In this document: piece by piece, positions 48,578 through 59,372 of the stretch
Layout: each line of letters opens with the position of its first letter
How positions within the stretch are numbered: position 1 is the first letter of the stretch
Origin: Cyrtodaria siliqua
Taxonomy: Eukaryota > Mollusca > Bivalvia > Adapedonta > Hiatellidae
DNA length: 64,000 bases
Assembly: GCA_037043455.1 (NCBI GenBank)
Contig: JAWPHD010000293.1
Location: forward strand, 1 to 64,000
Direction of reading: 5' to 3'
Translations under genes and position numbers: made by a program
The notes under the pieces: model-generated
The model's input: only the letters and a program-made list of their open reading frames with translations
Told to the model about the DNA's origin: nothing
Databases searched by the model: none

Positions 48578-50463
48578 ACCTTGTGAACACTCTAGCACCT
48601 TCATTTTCAATTTGATCTTTACCAAACTTGGCCAGATTGTTGATATTGATGAAAACTCGGACAAGTTGAAAACCAGCTACATTGGATTAGTAAAACCAGC
48701 TCTTGATTTATTGAAAAATGCCATATTCTACCTTGTGAACACTCTAGCACCACATCATTTTGTTTTCACTTTGTTCGTCGCGTCCCGTTTCATTCTTTAA
48801 CAGATAATAGTTACATGGTTGCACATTTGCTTTTCGTTTTTGGTATGATGTGAAAATACATTATGAAAAACACATAAGGTTAAATATCACTAGTTATACT
48901 AATTTTTTACATAAGATTCCACTAAGTTTTTAATTATTTGTCCCCTTATTTAACAGATAATGGTTGCATGTTCTTTTTTAAGAGGTAAAAATACGTAATA
49001 ATAACCTCATAAAGTTATAAACTACTACTTCTTACGAATGGCAGGAGGTGTACAGTACTTGTTCTACCAGGACAAGTGGATGGTCAGCCTCCATCACAAA
49101 ATAATCGACCGTCATATATAACCTAACATGTGTTGAAAATGACGTAAAACACCATACAAACAAAGACCTCAGTAGGTTCCACTAATTTACGTTGTGTCTT
49201 GTCTCGTCGCGTCCTGTTGCATTATTTAACAAATAACGGTTGCATGGTTGCATATTTGCTTTTCCACTAAGTTTTTCATTATTCGTCCTGTTATGTAACA
49301 GATAAGGGATTTATGTTTCCTTTTTCTTTTTTTATGATTTGAAAATACATAATGAAAACTTCACGAAGTTACACACTTTGAATTTTAATATCTCATAAGG
49401 TTACAGTCCACTAATATACGTCACGTCCAGTCTTATCGCGTCCCGTTGCATTATTTAACAGATAATTTTTGCATGGTTGCATATTTGTTTTTCCTTGATG
49501 TGAAAATACATTATAAAAACATAAGGTTACATTCCACTAATTATACAGACCATAAGGTTACACTCCACTAATTAAGTAAGACTCCACATATGTATACCCT
49601 CGCCAAACAATGTTTATTGGGGGCTATATAATAATGACTTTCGAGTTATTTAGCAGATAATGATTGCTTGGTTGCATATTTGTTTTCCATTTGGTATGAT
49701 GTGAACATACTTAATGAAAACCACAACCACTAATTATATAAGACTTCATAAGGTTACACTCCACTAATTTTTGCTTAAGACTCCACATATTTTAATTACT
49801 TGTCGCGTTATTTAACAGATAATCATATAAGTGTTTCATATTTTCTTTTTCTTATTTAATTTTCTTATTTAATATGTGAGACTCCCATAAGATTTTGCGC
49901 AAGTTGTATAAACAACCAAATTCAATTAATTATCATTGAGTTATCTGCCCTTGAATTGGCAGAAATGCATACTTTTGCTTGTGGGCACTCTTAATCCTCC
50001 ATTTTTCATTAATCTTAATCAAACTTACACAGTAATTGCATGTTCATAAGATCTCAAAGGAGATATTAAACTGGTCAGATTTAATTGCTTATAGCTGAGT
50101 TATCTGCCTTGAATTGACGAAAATGCACAGTTTTGCCTTGTGAGTACTCGAATTCCTTTGTTATCTGATAGCCAGATTCGATTGCCAATTGCTGAGCTAT
50201 CTACCAGTGAATGTGCAGAAATGCATAATGTTGTCTTGTTAAAATAAAAACACTTTAGTTTCCCATCTAATCTTCACCAAACGTTCACATAATGTGTAAT
50301 ATAATGAAAACAAGTTCTTCAATCATGCATATATCCGATGCTATTAAAGTAAGTTATTTGCAAATATGACATATTCTGAGCTTGCTCAGAGCATGGAAGC
50401 TTTGTTTTTCAATTTGGATGTAGCAAGCAGAGTGATACAGGCCATCTTGGGCATCTTGTTTTT
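48578..50463 (+). mobile_element. Degenerate GGCC-family-like element with two core types
   Basis: 48578-48755 holds core sequence of the ~160 bp type (CTTGTGAACACTCTAGCACC, GATCTTTACCAAACTTGGCC). 48770-49870 has about five degenerate ~200-230 bp units with phrases TCGCGTCCCGTTGCATTATT, TAACAGATAATGGTTGCATG and TAAGGTTACACTCCACTAAT. 49900-50400 has further diverged units, and 50440-50463 reads ACAGGCCATCTTGGGCATCT-TGTTTTT, a decayed form of the family's 3' hairpin. The 5' end is replaced by the LINE. Confidence 0.5.
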
Positions 50464-50753
50464 CAGGCTTTATTGAAACTCCTGATATAGTTGTTTGAAT
50501 ATATCTCCCAACAGAATCTAAGTTGATGTTTTTAAATAAAATCTAAATGCATTTTTTATTGTCACTTGCTTGTATCTGCTTTAACAGAACATGACCAAAA
50601 ATTAGTGTAAATTTCAGGAAAAAGGTATAAACATCAAATTTGGATACTACATATTTATCACTATAATCGATGTTGGCTGTAACAGTATATGTAAATCATT
50701 GTTTTTTATTCTTGTTTTTCCGCATAAATAGGATTCCTATATTTAATTTACAG
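50464..50753. other. Possible intron, nothing else recognised
   Basis: AT-rich sequence leading into a splice acceptor TTTAATTTACAG at 50753. No repeat recognised. Confidence 0.4.
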
Positions 50754-50886
50754 ATCTCAGATCTTTCCAAATGTGGAGTGGATGTGGCTTGTGTGGGGAT
50801 CGACATAGATGGGGCACGCCTGATCCTCGCTGGTGAGGGGCAAGTTGCTGCTTTTTTTTTAATGATTTCATCCCAACATGTGACAG
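50754..50886 (+). CDS. Coding exon upstream of a GTF2I-like exon
   Basis: A 133 bp block between acceptor TTTAATTTACAG and donor GTGACAG|GTGAGA, both good consensus matches. Reading phase 0 in, it encodes ISDLSKCGVDVACVGIDIDG then ARLILAGEGQVAAF, with no stop. It ends in phase 1 and fits the exon at 55436, which needs exactly one upstream base. I do not recognise the domain. A T9 run inside (~50852-50860) may be a slippage site. Confidence 0.45.
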
Positions 50887-52712
50887 GTGAGAAGATTTAT
50901 TCTCCAGCTCGACGGTAGGTATATTTTTTGTTGTGTTTCTTCTTTGGTGGGTGGAGAAATATATCCTGGATGGGGGACGGTCGGGTAAAAAGATGTGTTA
51001 TAAGTGTGCATTGTACCCCATACATTTTTTCTTGAAATTAATACATAAAAATATTTATTTTTTATATTTTCTTTTATTAACTGTTATACATTAAAATCGT
51101 GACTAGTAGAGTTTCAATAAGGACAAGTAACATTTCAAAACTACTGCAGGAGATTTTAAATAAGTTCCAGCTTTTACAATCTTACCTTTGCTATCTTTAC
51201 AAAAAGTTTTGTTGAATAAAACAAATCCATAAAAATATTTATTTTTTATATTTTCTTTTATTGACTGTTATACATTAAAATCGTGACTAGTAGATTTTCA
51301 ATAAGGACAAATAACATTTCAAAACTACTGCAGGAGAAGTAGGTTTTAAAAGAATGTCCAACCCTGGAAACATCATACTTCTAAGTTCTAGCTTTTACAA
51401 TCTTACCTTTGCTATCTTTACAAAAAGTTGTGTCAGACAAAACAAAAGAGGGAACCTCCACCATTTTCACAATTACGGACGAATAAACAAACAACCAAAA
51501 GTGTTAAACTTTGTCCGAGTCAGTTTCTAACACACTATACATCCTTTAAACTTTATACAGGCATTTATATTGATGACCACCACCCACAAATAAAAAAATA
51601 ATTAAAATGAAATGTAGTCACCATAATTGACCATATTTACCTTGAACTACTTTTTGGACATTGATTATAAACTTAATCTTTCTATGTGAATCTGACATAC
51701 CACCATGTATTGTCATGTATTTAACCTAGTCATTTCCTTTTTATCTATTCAATAGTCTTCTTTGACTAATATTTTGTTTCTGAGAATAGTCACTTCTTGA
51801 TGCAGCGCCAACATTCCCACAATAAGCCTAGCCAAAAATTGGAAAGGCATTAAACACTATACCAACAAGGTTAGGAAACCCTGTACTTTAGGAGCAAATA
51901 TTAACACAGATGACTGTTAATTGCATGTAAAGCATATTCAGTGGGCTTGTTTTAAACTATTCAAGATGTATTCAGTTGAAAATAAAATAAAAATAACCAT
52001 AAAATCATAGGTTTTAATATTGCCACTCATTAAATATAGAAAATTAAAACCCTTTTCCTGAAATAATGAGGACTGCCGCTTTGATATTTTTCATGCATTA
52101 TCCTATCTTGTTGGTTACATAAAATCTGCAAATTACATAAAATCTGCAAATAAGAAGAAAGTCCCTTAATCTCAGAGCATATTGATCAAATCAACAATTT
52201 GGTTATTAAAGCCTTTATGTTTTTCCAACCTGTGAAGCAAACATACATGTGATATGGCTTCTTTATATGCAGTGTAGTTTTATTTCGTTTTGTTTAGATT
52301 CAAAAGGCAAGGAAAAGGTTGACAGCCAAGCACTCAGGAAAAACATATTTATTTACTCATATTCATGTAGAAGTCTTGATATATTAAAATTTAATTAAAT
52401 TATCTGACAATATCTTTTGACCATAATTCTACAATTTTAACTGCACTGGAACAGAATGATGGCAATTGGTTACTCATTACTTACCATTTAACAGTGTTTT
52501 TTTTTACTTTATGGGGAAGGGGGTCGGGGCCCTTTAGGGATGGGGTGGGGGGGGGGGGGGGATTTGACGTGAATTGGAAAAAGGGGGAATTTGATCAATG
52601 TTAAAATGAAGAAGAAAGATGTTATTTTTTATATGTATTAAGTCTCAGTCTCGGACATGTGATGGATGGTCGACTAAGAAACAACATTTAAAAGTAAAAA
52701 ATAATTAAAAAA
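50887..52712. other. Probable intron with a ~185/205 bp tandem duplication and a G-run
   Basis: 51044-51227 and 51228-51434 are direct duplicates (CATAAAAATATTTATTTTTT through CTTTACAAAAAGTT), the second with a ~25 bp insertion. A G homopolymer lies at ~52543-52560. There is no ORF of note; the rest is AT-rich and unassigned. Confidence 0.5.
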
Positions 52713-54688
52713 TCTACTGGCTAACACGGCTCTTATAACATCAATGAAGCGACTGACTGCCATTTAAGTTTTTTTGAAAGTTTCGGGCAAAAAACAGCTT
52801 TTTAACTTTATCACGGGCCATAACTAAAGAATCTGGTAAAGTTTGGTAAAGATCAGATGAAAAATGAAGGCCCTACCATATAAACGAGGCAAAATATAGC
52901 ATGTTTAACTAAATCAAGAGCCATAACTCCTCTGTTACTGGTCCGACTGGTCCAACATAGAGCTAAAAAAAAAAAAAAAAAAAAAAAAAATAATCAAGAA
53001 AAATCAATCAATAAATATTAAAAAAAATAAAAAACATGAATCAAAAAAAAAATCAATAAATTAAAAAAAAAACGTTAAAAAGAAAGTCATAAAATCTGCT
53101 AAAGTTTGGCAAAGATCAGATGCAAAATGAATGCCCTATCGTATGACGAGGCAAATTATAGGAGTTTTAACAAAATCAAGGGCCATAACTCCTCTGTTTA
53201 TGGTTCGATCTGGCTGGTTTTCATACTTGACCAAGCTTTCATAGACATTAAAAATCTGATAAAGTTTGGTAAAGATCAGAAGAAAAAATGAAGGCCCTAT
53301 CTTCTTAACGAGGCAAAATATATCATTTCAAACTAAATCAAGGGGCCATAACTCCACTGTTACTGGTCCGATATGAATGTTTTTCGAACTTGATCGAGCT
53401 TTCATTGATAGTAACAATCTGATAAAGTTTGCTAAAGATCGGATGAACAATGAAGCCCCTATTATCTTAACGAGGCAAAATATAGCATTTTTAACTAAAT
53501 CACGGGCCATAACTCCGCTGTTACTGGTCCAATATGGCTGGTTTTCGAACAAGTTCGAGCTTTCAACGGCATTAACAATATGATAAAGTTTGGTAAAGAT
53601 CGGATGAACAATAAAGCCCCTATCGTCTTAACGAGGCAAAAATATATCATTTTTAACTAATTCAAGGGCCATAACTCCGCTTTTGCTAATCCGATATGGC
53701 TGGTTTTCGAACTTGTCCGAGCTTTCATTGATATTAACAATCTGATAATGATTGGTAAAGATCGGATGAACAATGAAGCCCCTATCGTCTTAACGAGGCA
53801 AAATATAGCATTTTTTAACTAAATCAAGGGCCATAACTCCGCTTTTACTAATCCGATATGGCTGGTTTTCGAACTTGTCCGAGCTTTCATTGATATTAAC
53901 AATCTGATAAAGATTGGTAAAGATCAGATGAACAATGAAGCCCCTATCGTCTTAACGAGGCAAAATATAGCATTTTTAACTAAATCAAGGACCATGCTGT
54001 TACTGGTCAGATCTGGCTGGTTTTCGAACTTGTCTGAGCTTTCATTGATATTAACAATGTGGTAAAGTGTGGTAAAGATAGAATGAAAAATGAAGACCCT
54101 ATCGTCTTAACGAGGCAAAATATAGCAATATAGCATTTTTAACTAAATCAAGGGCCATGACTCCGCTGTTAATTGTCCGATCTGGCTGGTTTTCGAACTC
54201 ATCCGAGCTTTTATTGATATAAACAACCTGTTAAAGTTTGGTAAAGATCGGTTGAAAAATGAAGGCCCTATCGTCTTAACGAGGCAAAATATAGCAATAT
54301 AGCATTTTTAACTAAATCAAGGGCCATGACTCCGCTGTTAATTGTCCGATCTGGCTGGTTTTCGAACTCATCCGAGCTTTTATTGATATAAACAACCTGT
54401 TAAAGTTTGGTAAAGATCGGTTGAAAAATGAAGGCCCTATCGTCTTAACGAGGCAAAATATAGCAATATAGCATTTTTAACTAACTCAAGAGCCATAACT
54501 CCGCTGTTACCTGTCCGATTTGGCTGGTTTTCGAACTCATCTAAGCTTTCATATATATTAACAACCTGTTAAAGTTTTGTAAAGATCGGATGAAAAATAA
54601 AGGCCCTATCGTCTTAACGAGACAAAAGTTAACGACGGACGGACGGACGGACAACTCGACATCCCATGAGCCTTCGGCCAGTAGAGCT
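52713..54688 (-). mobile_element. GGCC-family repeat, 3' hairpin missing
   Basis: Minus strand: degraded 5' hairpin (AGCTCTACTGGCCGAAGG.., 54688 down), CGTCCGTC linker (54634-54653), about ten ~160-172 bp core units, an A-rich tract (52967-53085) and GCCAGTAGA near 52714-52722 without the terminal hairpin. Two adjacent core units (54121-54289 and 54290-54458) are nearly identical, so this was a recent unit duplication. Confidence 0.75.
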
Positions 54689-55435
54689 AAAAAGGGGAAA
54701 AAAAGGTCCAAGACAAAGCGCTGACAGGTAACACACATGTTCAGTGGAACACCTGTCTAGTTAAGTTCAAAATAACTTGGTCCACTTCATAACTCTGGCA
54801 TGCATGGAGGGATTCAAAATAACTTGGCACATATGTTCATCTTATTAAACTGATGGGCAAAACCCAACACCCATGCTGGTATCGTAAAGGTCACTCTGAA
54901 GGTCATTCATATCTTATATGCGTTTATTGAGGCCCGTTTCGTGTTTATGTCAAGAGTTCTTATCCAAATTTAGGTTTTTAAAAAAAAGTTGCATAAATCC
55001 ATCGTCAAAGCGATAATTACTAATCAAAATCAAACATTTGTTTCAGTGTTTTCAAGGTCATGCTTTAGAGTAATTAACCCATGTATAAGACGCAATATAG
55101 ATATTCTATTTACATTTAATGTCCACTCAATAACTTTTATTACAGATAGGTTTTTACCCCAACACCCATTTCTGAATCGTTCAAAGTCGAGGCTATACCT
55201 AGGAAAAATACTGCAGTGGGGATATACATGTCTCTCTGACTGCTTCTTGTAGCAGCTTATAGCACATTCATTCATTTTAGCCTGTGAAAGTAAATACAGT
55301 ACATGCATACACTCCACTCTAAATTAAAATCTGCTCATTACCTGGCATCTGTATCAATTGTCTTTTCAATCCACTTCCTTATAAATGTTTTATGTTTTCA
55401 TTTGAATCTTACTTTTAACATCAATTTCTTTTCAG
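54689..55435. other. Probable intron, nothing recognised
   Basis: Unassigned AT-rich sequence ending in the acceptor CAATTTCTTTTCAG at 55435. Open frames of 77-95 codons overlap on both strands without domains. Confidence 0.4.
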
Positions 55436-55604
55436 CCAAGGCTATAGGGAAAGACATCCCGTTTCCCTATAAAAAGGTCATGGAGGGAAGTGTGTTATTA
55501 ACAGGGTTTCCCGGGAAGAGTCTGTACTTCCCCTGACAACCATTTCCAATTATGGAGAGAGAAAGCTGCATCAGATATTGGCTGTGGAGGAGATAATAGT
55601 GTAA
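55436..55604 (+). pseudogene. GTF2I-repeat-like C-terminal exon with a 1-nt frameshift
   Basis: From the acceptor it encodes (A)KAIGKDIPFPYKKVMEG, then SVLLTGFPGKSLYFP and a stop at 55534-55536. Shifting the frame by one base in the CCCC run gives LTTISNYGERKLHQILAVEE and a stop at 55602-55604. Together these follow the GTF2I repeat layout: short helix with A-x-G, PYKK, a GLP-type turn, a P/S-x-YG motif and a terminal L-x-x-IL. A missing base in the C-run would explain the break; it could be a mutation or an assembly error. The function would be DNA binding if the family call is right. Confidence 0.45.
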
Positions 55605-56059
55605 TGTGCATTACTTATTTGTCAAGCCCTATTGCGCAATTGGGAAGAGTTTAACTGAATGATCATATTCACCAGTGTTGCCCACTGTCTGTTCTGGTAA
55701 ATGCAATAAGCAATCTTAATAATATGTTGACCATATCATGACTATTTTAACTTACCACATTTATGTTTATTTCACACCTGTATAATTTTAACTAATCTCT
55801 TCTTCTTTTATACCATGTGATACCAATATATTTCATGGTTGTACTCCTGCCCCACAGAACAAATCCATATGTGCTGATTATTTGAATTAAATCCAGGACA
55901 TTGAGTACAAAATGTTTTTACTCACATTCGAGTACTAAAGTAAAAAAATATGTCTTCAAATACCACACAAGTGTTCTGTCAGATAAATGCAAAAATACAC
56001 TATTACGAAGCAAAGTTTTTAAAAAACGCCGGGGACCCCACTAGTATGTCGGGCCTATA
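55605..56059. other. Spacer or 3' UTR, nothing recognised
   Basis: AT-rich sequence up to the Tc1-type transposon. No clear poly(A) signal close to the stop, and no repeat recognised. Confidence 0.4.
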
Positions 56060-56095
56060 CACTTAACGAAACTTCTAACGCTACCTTTAGTTATT
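56060..56095. repeat. Left 36 bp terminal inverted repeat of the Tc1-type element
   Basis: Perfectly complementary to 58288-58323; outer base C follows the TA duplication. Confidence 0.9.
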
Positions 56096-56612
56096 TTAGG
56101 ATTTCTTAAAGTCTGCTTTTTTGATTTTCTTGAAATTTGGCAGAGTAACGCTCCTATTTACGATACATATTTCCGCAAAATTTGAAGAAAGAAAAAAGAT
56201 CTGTTTTTGAGATACAGCCCATCAAGTGAGATAACCTCAAATGCAAAAGTCGCAAAATGCGGAAATTTTGCCAATCGCGCAATTGTATCATGTTGATGTT
56301 CATGGCGTTGATGCTACTACATGTATGTAGCGTTTATCCTTAATTTAATTCACCTCTGTATTACACCTGTATTAGAAGAATTGAAAACTATTTAAAATAA
56401 TGATTTGCGTGCAATGTACAGTGTCATCACGCATCTTGAATCACGGATTAGTCGTCGGATTATTTGCTTGTGAAAACAGCGCGATGGTTCAAAATCAAAG
56501 CATGCTGCACGTGGAACTTGAGCTTCCGAGTTTTAAAACGGCTTAAGAAATGGTTGTTTTTTAATTCCCTAATAGTAGGAGATTAGCAAGTCAATCATAC
56601 GTACAAGAAAAA

Positions 56613-57732
56613 ATGGTTAGACTATCTATTGAGCAAAGGGCACGCGTTGTTGGTTTGATAGAGGGAGGTGCGACTTATAGGCAGGTCAGTAAAACATCTC
56701 TTTTATTCCTTGATAAGATATTTATTTATTTGTCCACAAACCATTTTACGACGAAACTTGTTTCGTGAATTCTATCCCTGGTCAGTTGATTTCAGGTTGC
56801 CGCAATAATGAATGTCCACAGAATCAGTGTCATACGCTTGATGATCAAGTATCGTCAAACAGGATCAGTCCAAGACCGACTCAGGCAGCCACGTGGTCGC
56901 GTCACAACCAGACAACAAGATAACAATATCGTTAATCAGCACCTACGTAACAGGAATCGACGAGCTACGGATACGTCAAGGGCGACCATAGGATCACACG
57001 GCCGACCTATCAGTGCTGCGACTGTGCGCCACAGATTACGTCAACATGGACTACGATGCCGAAGACCCTTCTACGGAATTGTGCTCACAGCTCGCCACAG
57101 ACGCAATAGACTTCAATGGGCGCGTCGGCACGTGCGGTTTACGAGAGCCGACTGGGCATCACTCCTGTTCACGGATGAATCAAGGTTTAATTTATTCGAC
57201 AAAGACGGCCGTCATCGTGTGTACAGAAGACGGAATGAACGTTTTAGGGACAACTGTGTCATTGAGAGGAACAGATTTGGTGGCGGTTCAGTAATGATTT
57301 GGGGTGGCATTTCCATGAATACCAAAACCGCGGGTGTAATGATAAATGGTAACTTAAACGCAGCACGATATCAAAATGAAATCCTGATCCCTGTGTGTAT
57401 TCCACATCTACAGACTAACCGTCGAATGCGTTTGATGAAGGATGGAGCGCCATGCCATACAGCGCGAGCCACGCAAGCAACTCTTCGTGCACATAGAATT
57501 AACGTGCTGCCTTGGCCATCTTGTTCCCCGGACCTCAATCCGATTGAACATTTGGGATGTTATTGGTAGGGCTGTGCGGGCCAGGAGGCCTCTCAATCTG
57601 AGACAACTAGGGCAGTTTGTACTAGAAGAGTGGAATCGTGTGCCACAGCGTGTCTGTAGCGATTATGTTTTGTCCATGCGTAGCCGCTGCAGAGCTGTGA
57701 TTGCTTCTAATGGTGGTCACACCAGGTATTAG
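56613..57732 (+). pseudogene. Tc1-type transposase (DD34E), two exons, one frameshift
   Basis: Exon 1 (56613-56684) encodes 24 residues, MVRLSIEQRARVVGL onward, the first helix of the paired-like DNA-binding domain. A GT-AG intron (56685-56795, 111 bp) separates it from exon 2, which starts VAAIMNVHRISV in phase 0. Exon 2 has the helix-turn-helix region, the GRPIS/TVRHRLRQHGL second helix set, and the catalytic triad. Counting from the internal Met at 56808, these are D123 (FTDESRFN), D212 (MKDGAPCH) and E247 (NPIEHL), with 34 residues between the last two. At ~57556, just after the Glu, the frame breaks (stop at 57567-57569) and the C-terminus (WDVIGRAVRARRP to a stop at 57730) continues in another frame. 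Rejoined length would be about 340 residues, normal for Tc1. All catalytic residues lie before the break. Confidence 0.85.
56685..56795 (+). other. Spliceosomal intron within the transposase gene
   Basis: Donor CAG|GTCAGT and acceptor TTGATTTCAG|GTTGCC; phase 0. Removing it restores the N-terminal helix of the transposase and joins Q24 to VAAIM. The intron contains stops in the transposase frame. Confidence 0.75.
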
Positions 57733-58287
57733 GACTTTGTTATATTAGGACTTTGCCTACAGAACAGACTGATGCTAGACTGATGGAGACTGTTAAGTTA
57801 ACAAAACATAAAATGTGATTCAAATTGTGTTTTTATTGTTTTAAGTGAAATGAAATATCAAAAACTTTATCCATTTTCTTATGCTATTTGTTTTCAATAA
57901 TCCAGTGTTGATCTTAACACGTCATTGGTGTCGCAATTAAGTTTGAACAGTTTACATAGTAAATGTATTATTTTGTCTTATTAGATTGATGATATTGTTA
58001 TACATGTTGTTGAAATTCTGAATCCAAGTAAAAGTACAGAGGTGAAGTAAAACATTTCAATATTTAATTATGACTCAAAACGGCATTGCGCCGATACAAA
58101 TGTGCGATTGGTAAATTTTCCGATATTTGCGACTTTCGGTATAGGGGGTTATCTCACTTGATAGGTTGTATTTCAAAAACACTTTAATGATTTGTTCTCA
58201 AATTTTGATGACATATTTTAGACATATTTGCACATTACTGTAGAAAAATTCAGGAATATCCACTGTGAATATTTTGAGAAAATAAAC

Positions 58288-58323
58288 AATAACTAAAGGT
58301 AGCGTTAGAAGTTTCGTTAAGTG
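58288..58323. repeat. Right 36 bp terminal inverted repeat of the Tc1-type element
   Basis: Perfectly complementary to 56060-56095, followed by TA at 58324-58325. Confidence 0.9.
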
Positions 58324-58515
58324 TATGTGCGTTGCAAGTCAGCTACGCCCCTGAATACACCTTAAGTTAATTTTGCAGAGTCGTGCTCTAAACATTTTTT
58401 TAATGTTAGACAATGTTAGACAGTCTCTTCTAAACTGCTTTATTGCAGAATATAATGAAACTCATATTTCAAGTTGAGATATCAAATTTCTAATTAACAA
58501 TCCTATATCTGTTTC

Positions 58516-59357
58516 AGCCAACAACAGATCACAAGAGACCCAGCACTGTATACAAACACCACACATGCCTCAGCAACAAACACCACATATGCCTCAGCAA
58601 CAAACACTGCACATACTTTAGCAGCAAACACTGCACATGCTTCAGCAACAAGCACACACATGCCTCCGGAGCAAACACCACACATGACACAGCAACAAAC
58701 ACTGCACATGACTCAGCAACAAACACTGCACATGACTCAGCAGCAAACACAACACATGCCTCAGCTACAAACACTGCCCATATTTCAGCAGCAAACAATG
58801 TACATGTCGCAGCAACAAACACCGCACATGCCTCATCAACAAACACCGCCATATGCCTCAGCAACAAATACTGCATATGCCTCAGTAGCAAACACCGCAA
58901 TGTCTCAGCAACAAACACTGCAAATGCCTTGGCAACAAACACCATACATACCTCAGCAACAAACACTACACCAACACCCGTTCTAAACACGGTCCAGCCA
59001 ACAAACATCACACATGTCTCAGCAACAAACTGCACACCAACACCCGTTCTAAACACAGTCCAACCAACAAACACCACATATGTCTCAGCAACAAACTGCA
59101 CACCAACACCAGTTCTAAACACAGTCCAACCAACAAACACCACACATGTCTCAGCAACAAACTGCACACCAACACCAGTTCTAAACACAGTCCAACCAAC
59201 AAACACCACACATGTCTCAGCAACAAACTGCACACCAACACCCGTTCTAAACACAGTCCAACCAACAAACACCACACATGTCTCAGCAACAAACTGCACA
59301 CCAACACCCGTTCTATCTCAGCAACAAACTGCACACCAACACCCGTTCTAAACACAG
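58516..59357 (+). repeat. Minisatellite with 24 bp and 66 bp units
   Basis: 58520-58980: degenerate 24 bp units (CAGCAACAAACACTGCACAT-type). 58981-59357: 66 bp units whose TTCTAAACAC block recurs at 58981, 59047, 59113, 59179 and 59245, plus a 35 bp partial unit. Both unit lengths are multiples of three, which keeps long frames open on both strands (256 codons minus, 140 codons plus). A TATCTGTTTCAG acceptor-like site precedes the array, so part could be exonic, but I see no codon bias or domain that supports it. Confidence 0.85.
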
Positions 59358-59372
59358 TCGGTCAGTGTTACT

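Larger units (their letters stand above)
56060..58323 (+). mobile_element. Tc1-type DNA transposon, 2264 bp with long imperfect inverted repeats
   Basis: The terminal 36 bp (56060-56095 and 58288-58323, starting CACTTAACGAAACTTCTAAC) are perfect inverted repeats, flanked by TA on both sides (56058-56059 and 58324-58325), the Tc1/mariner target. Similarity continues inward to ~56290 and ~58093: ATCAAGTGAGATAACC, AAAGTCGCAAA and CCAATCGC blocks recur inverted, so the full inverted repeats are ~230 bp and imperfect. The element contains one transposase gene. Confidence 0.9.

Noticed and set aside
54989..55317. 87- and 95-codon ORFs on opposite strands
   Set aside because: They overlap each other in AT-rich sequence without motifs; at most they lie in an intron.
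57013..57294. 93-codon ORF in the Tc1-type element
   Set aside because: Out-of-frame shadow of the transposase.
58529..59299. 256-codon minus-strand ORF (repeating VAETCVVFVGW) and 140-codon plus-strand ORF
   Set aside because: Both arise because 24 and 66 bp minisatellite units are multiples of three; open frames occur on both strands and no domain is present.
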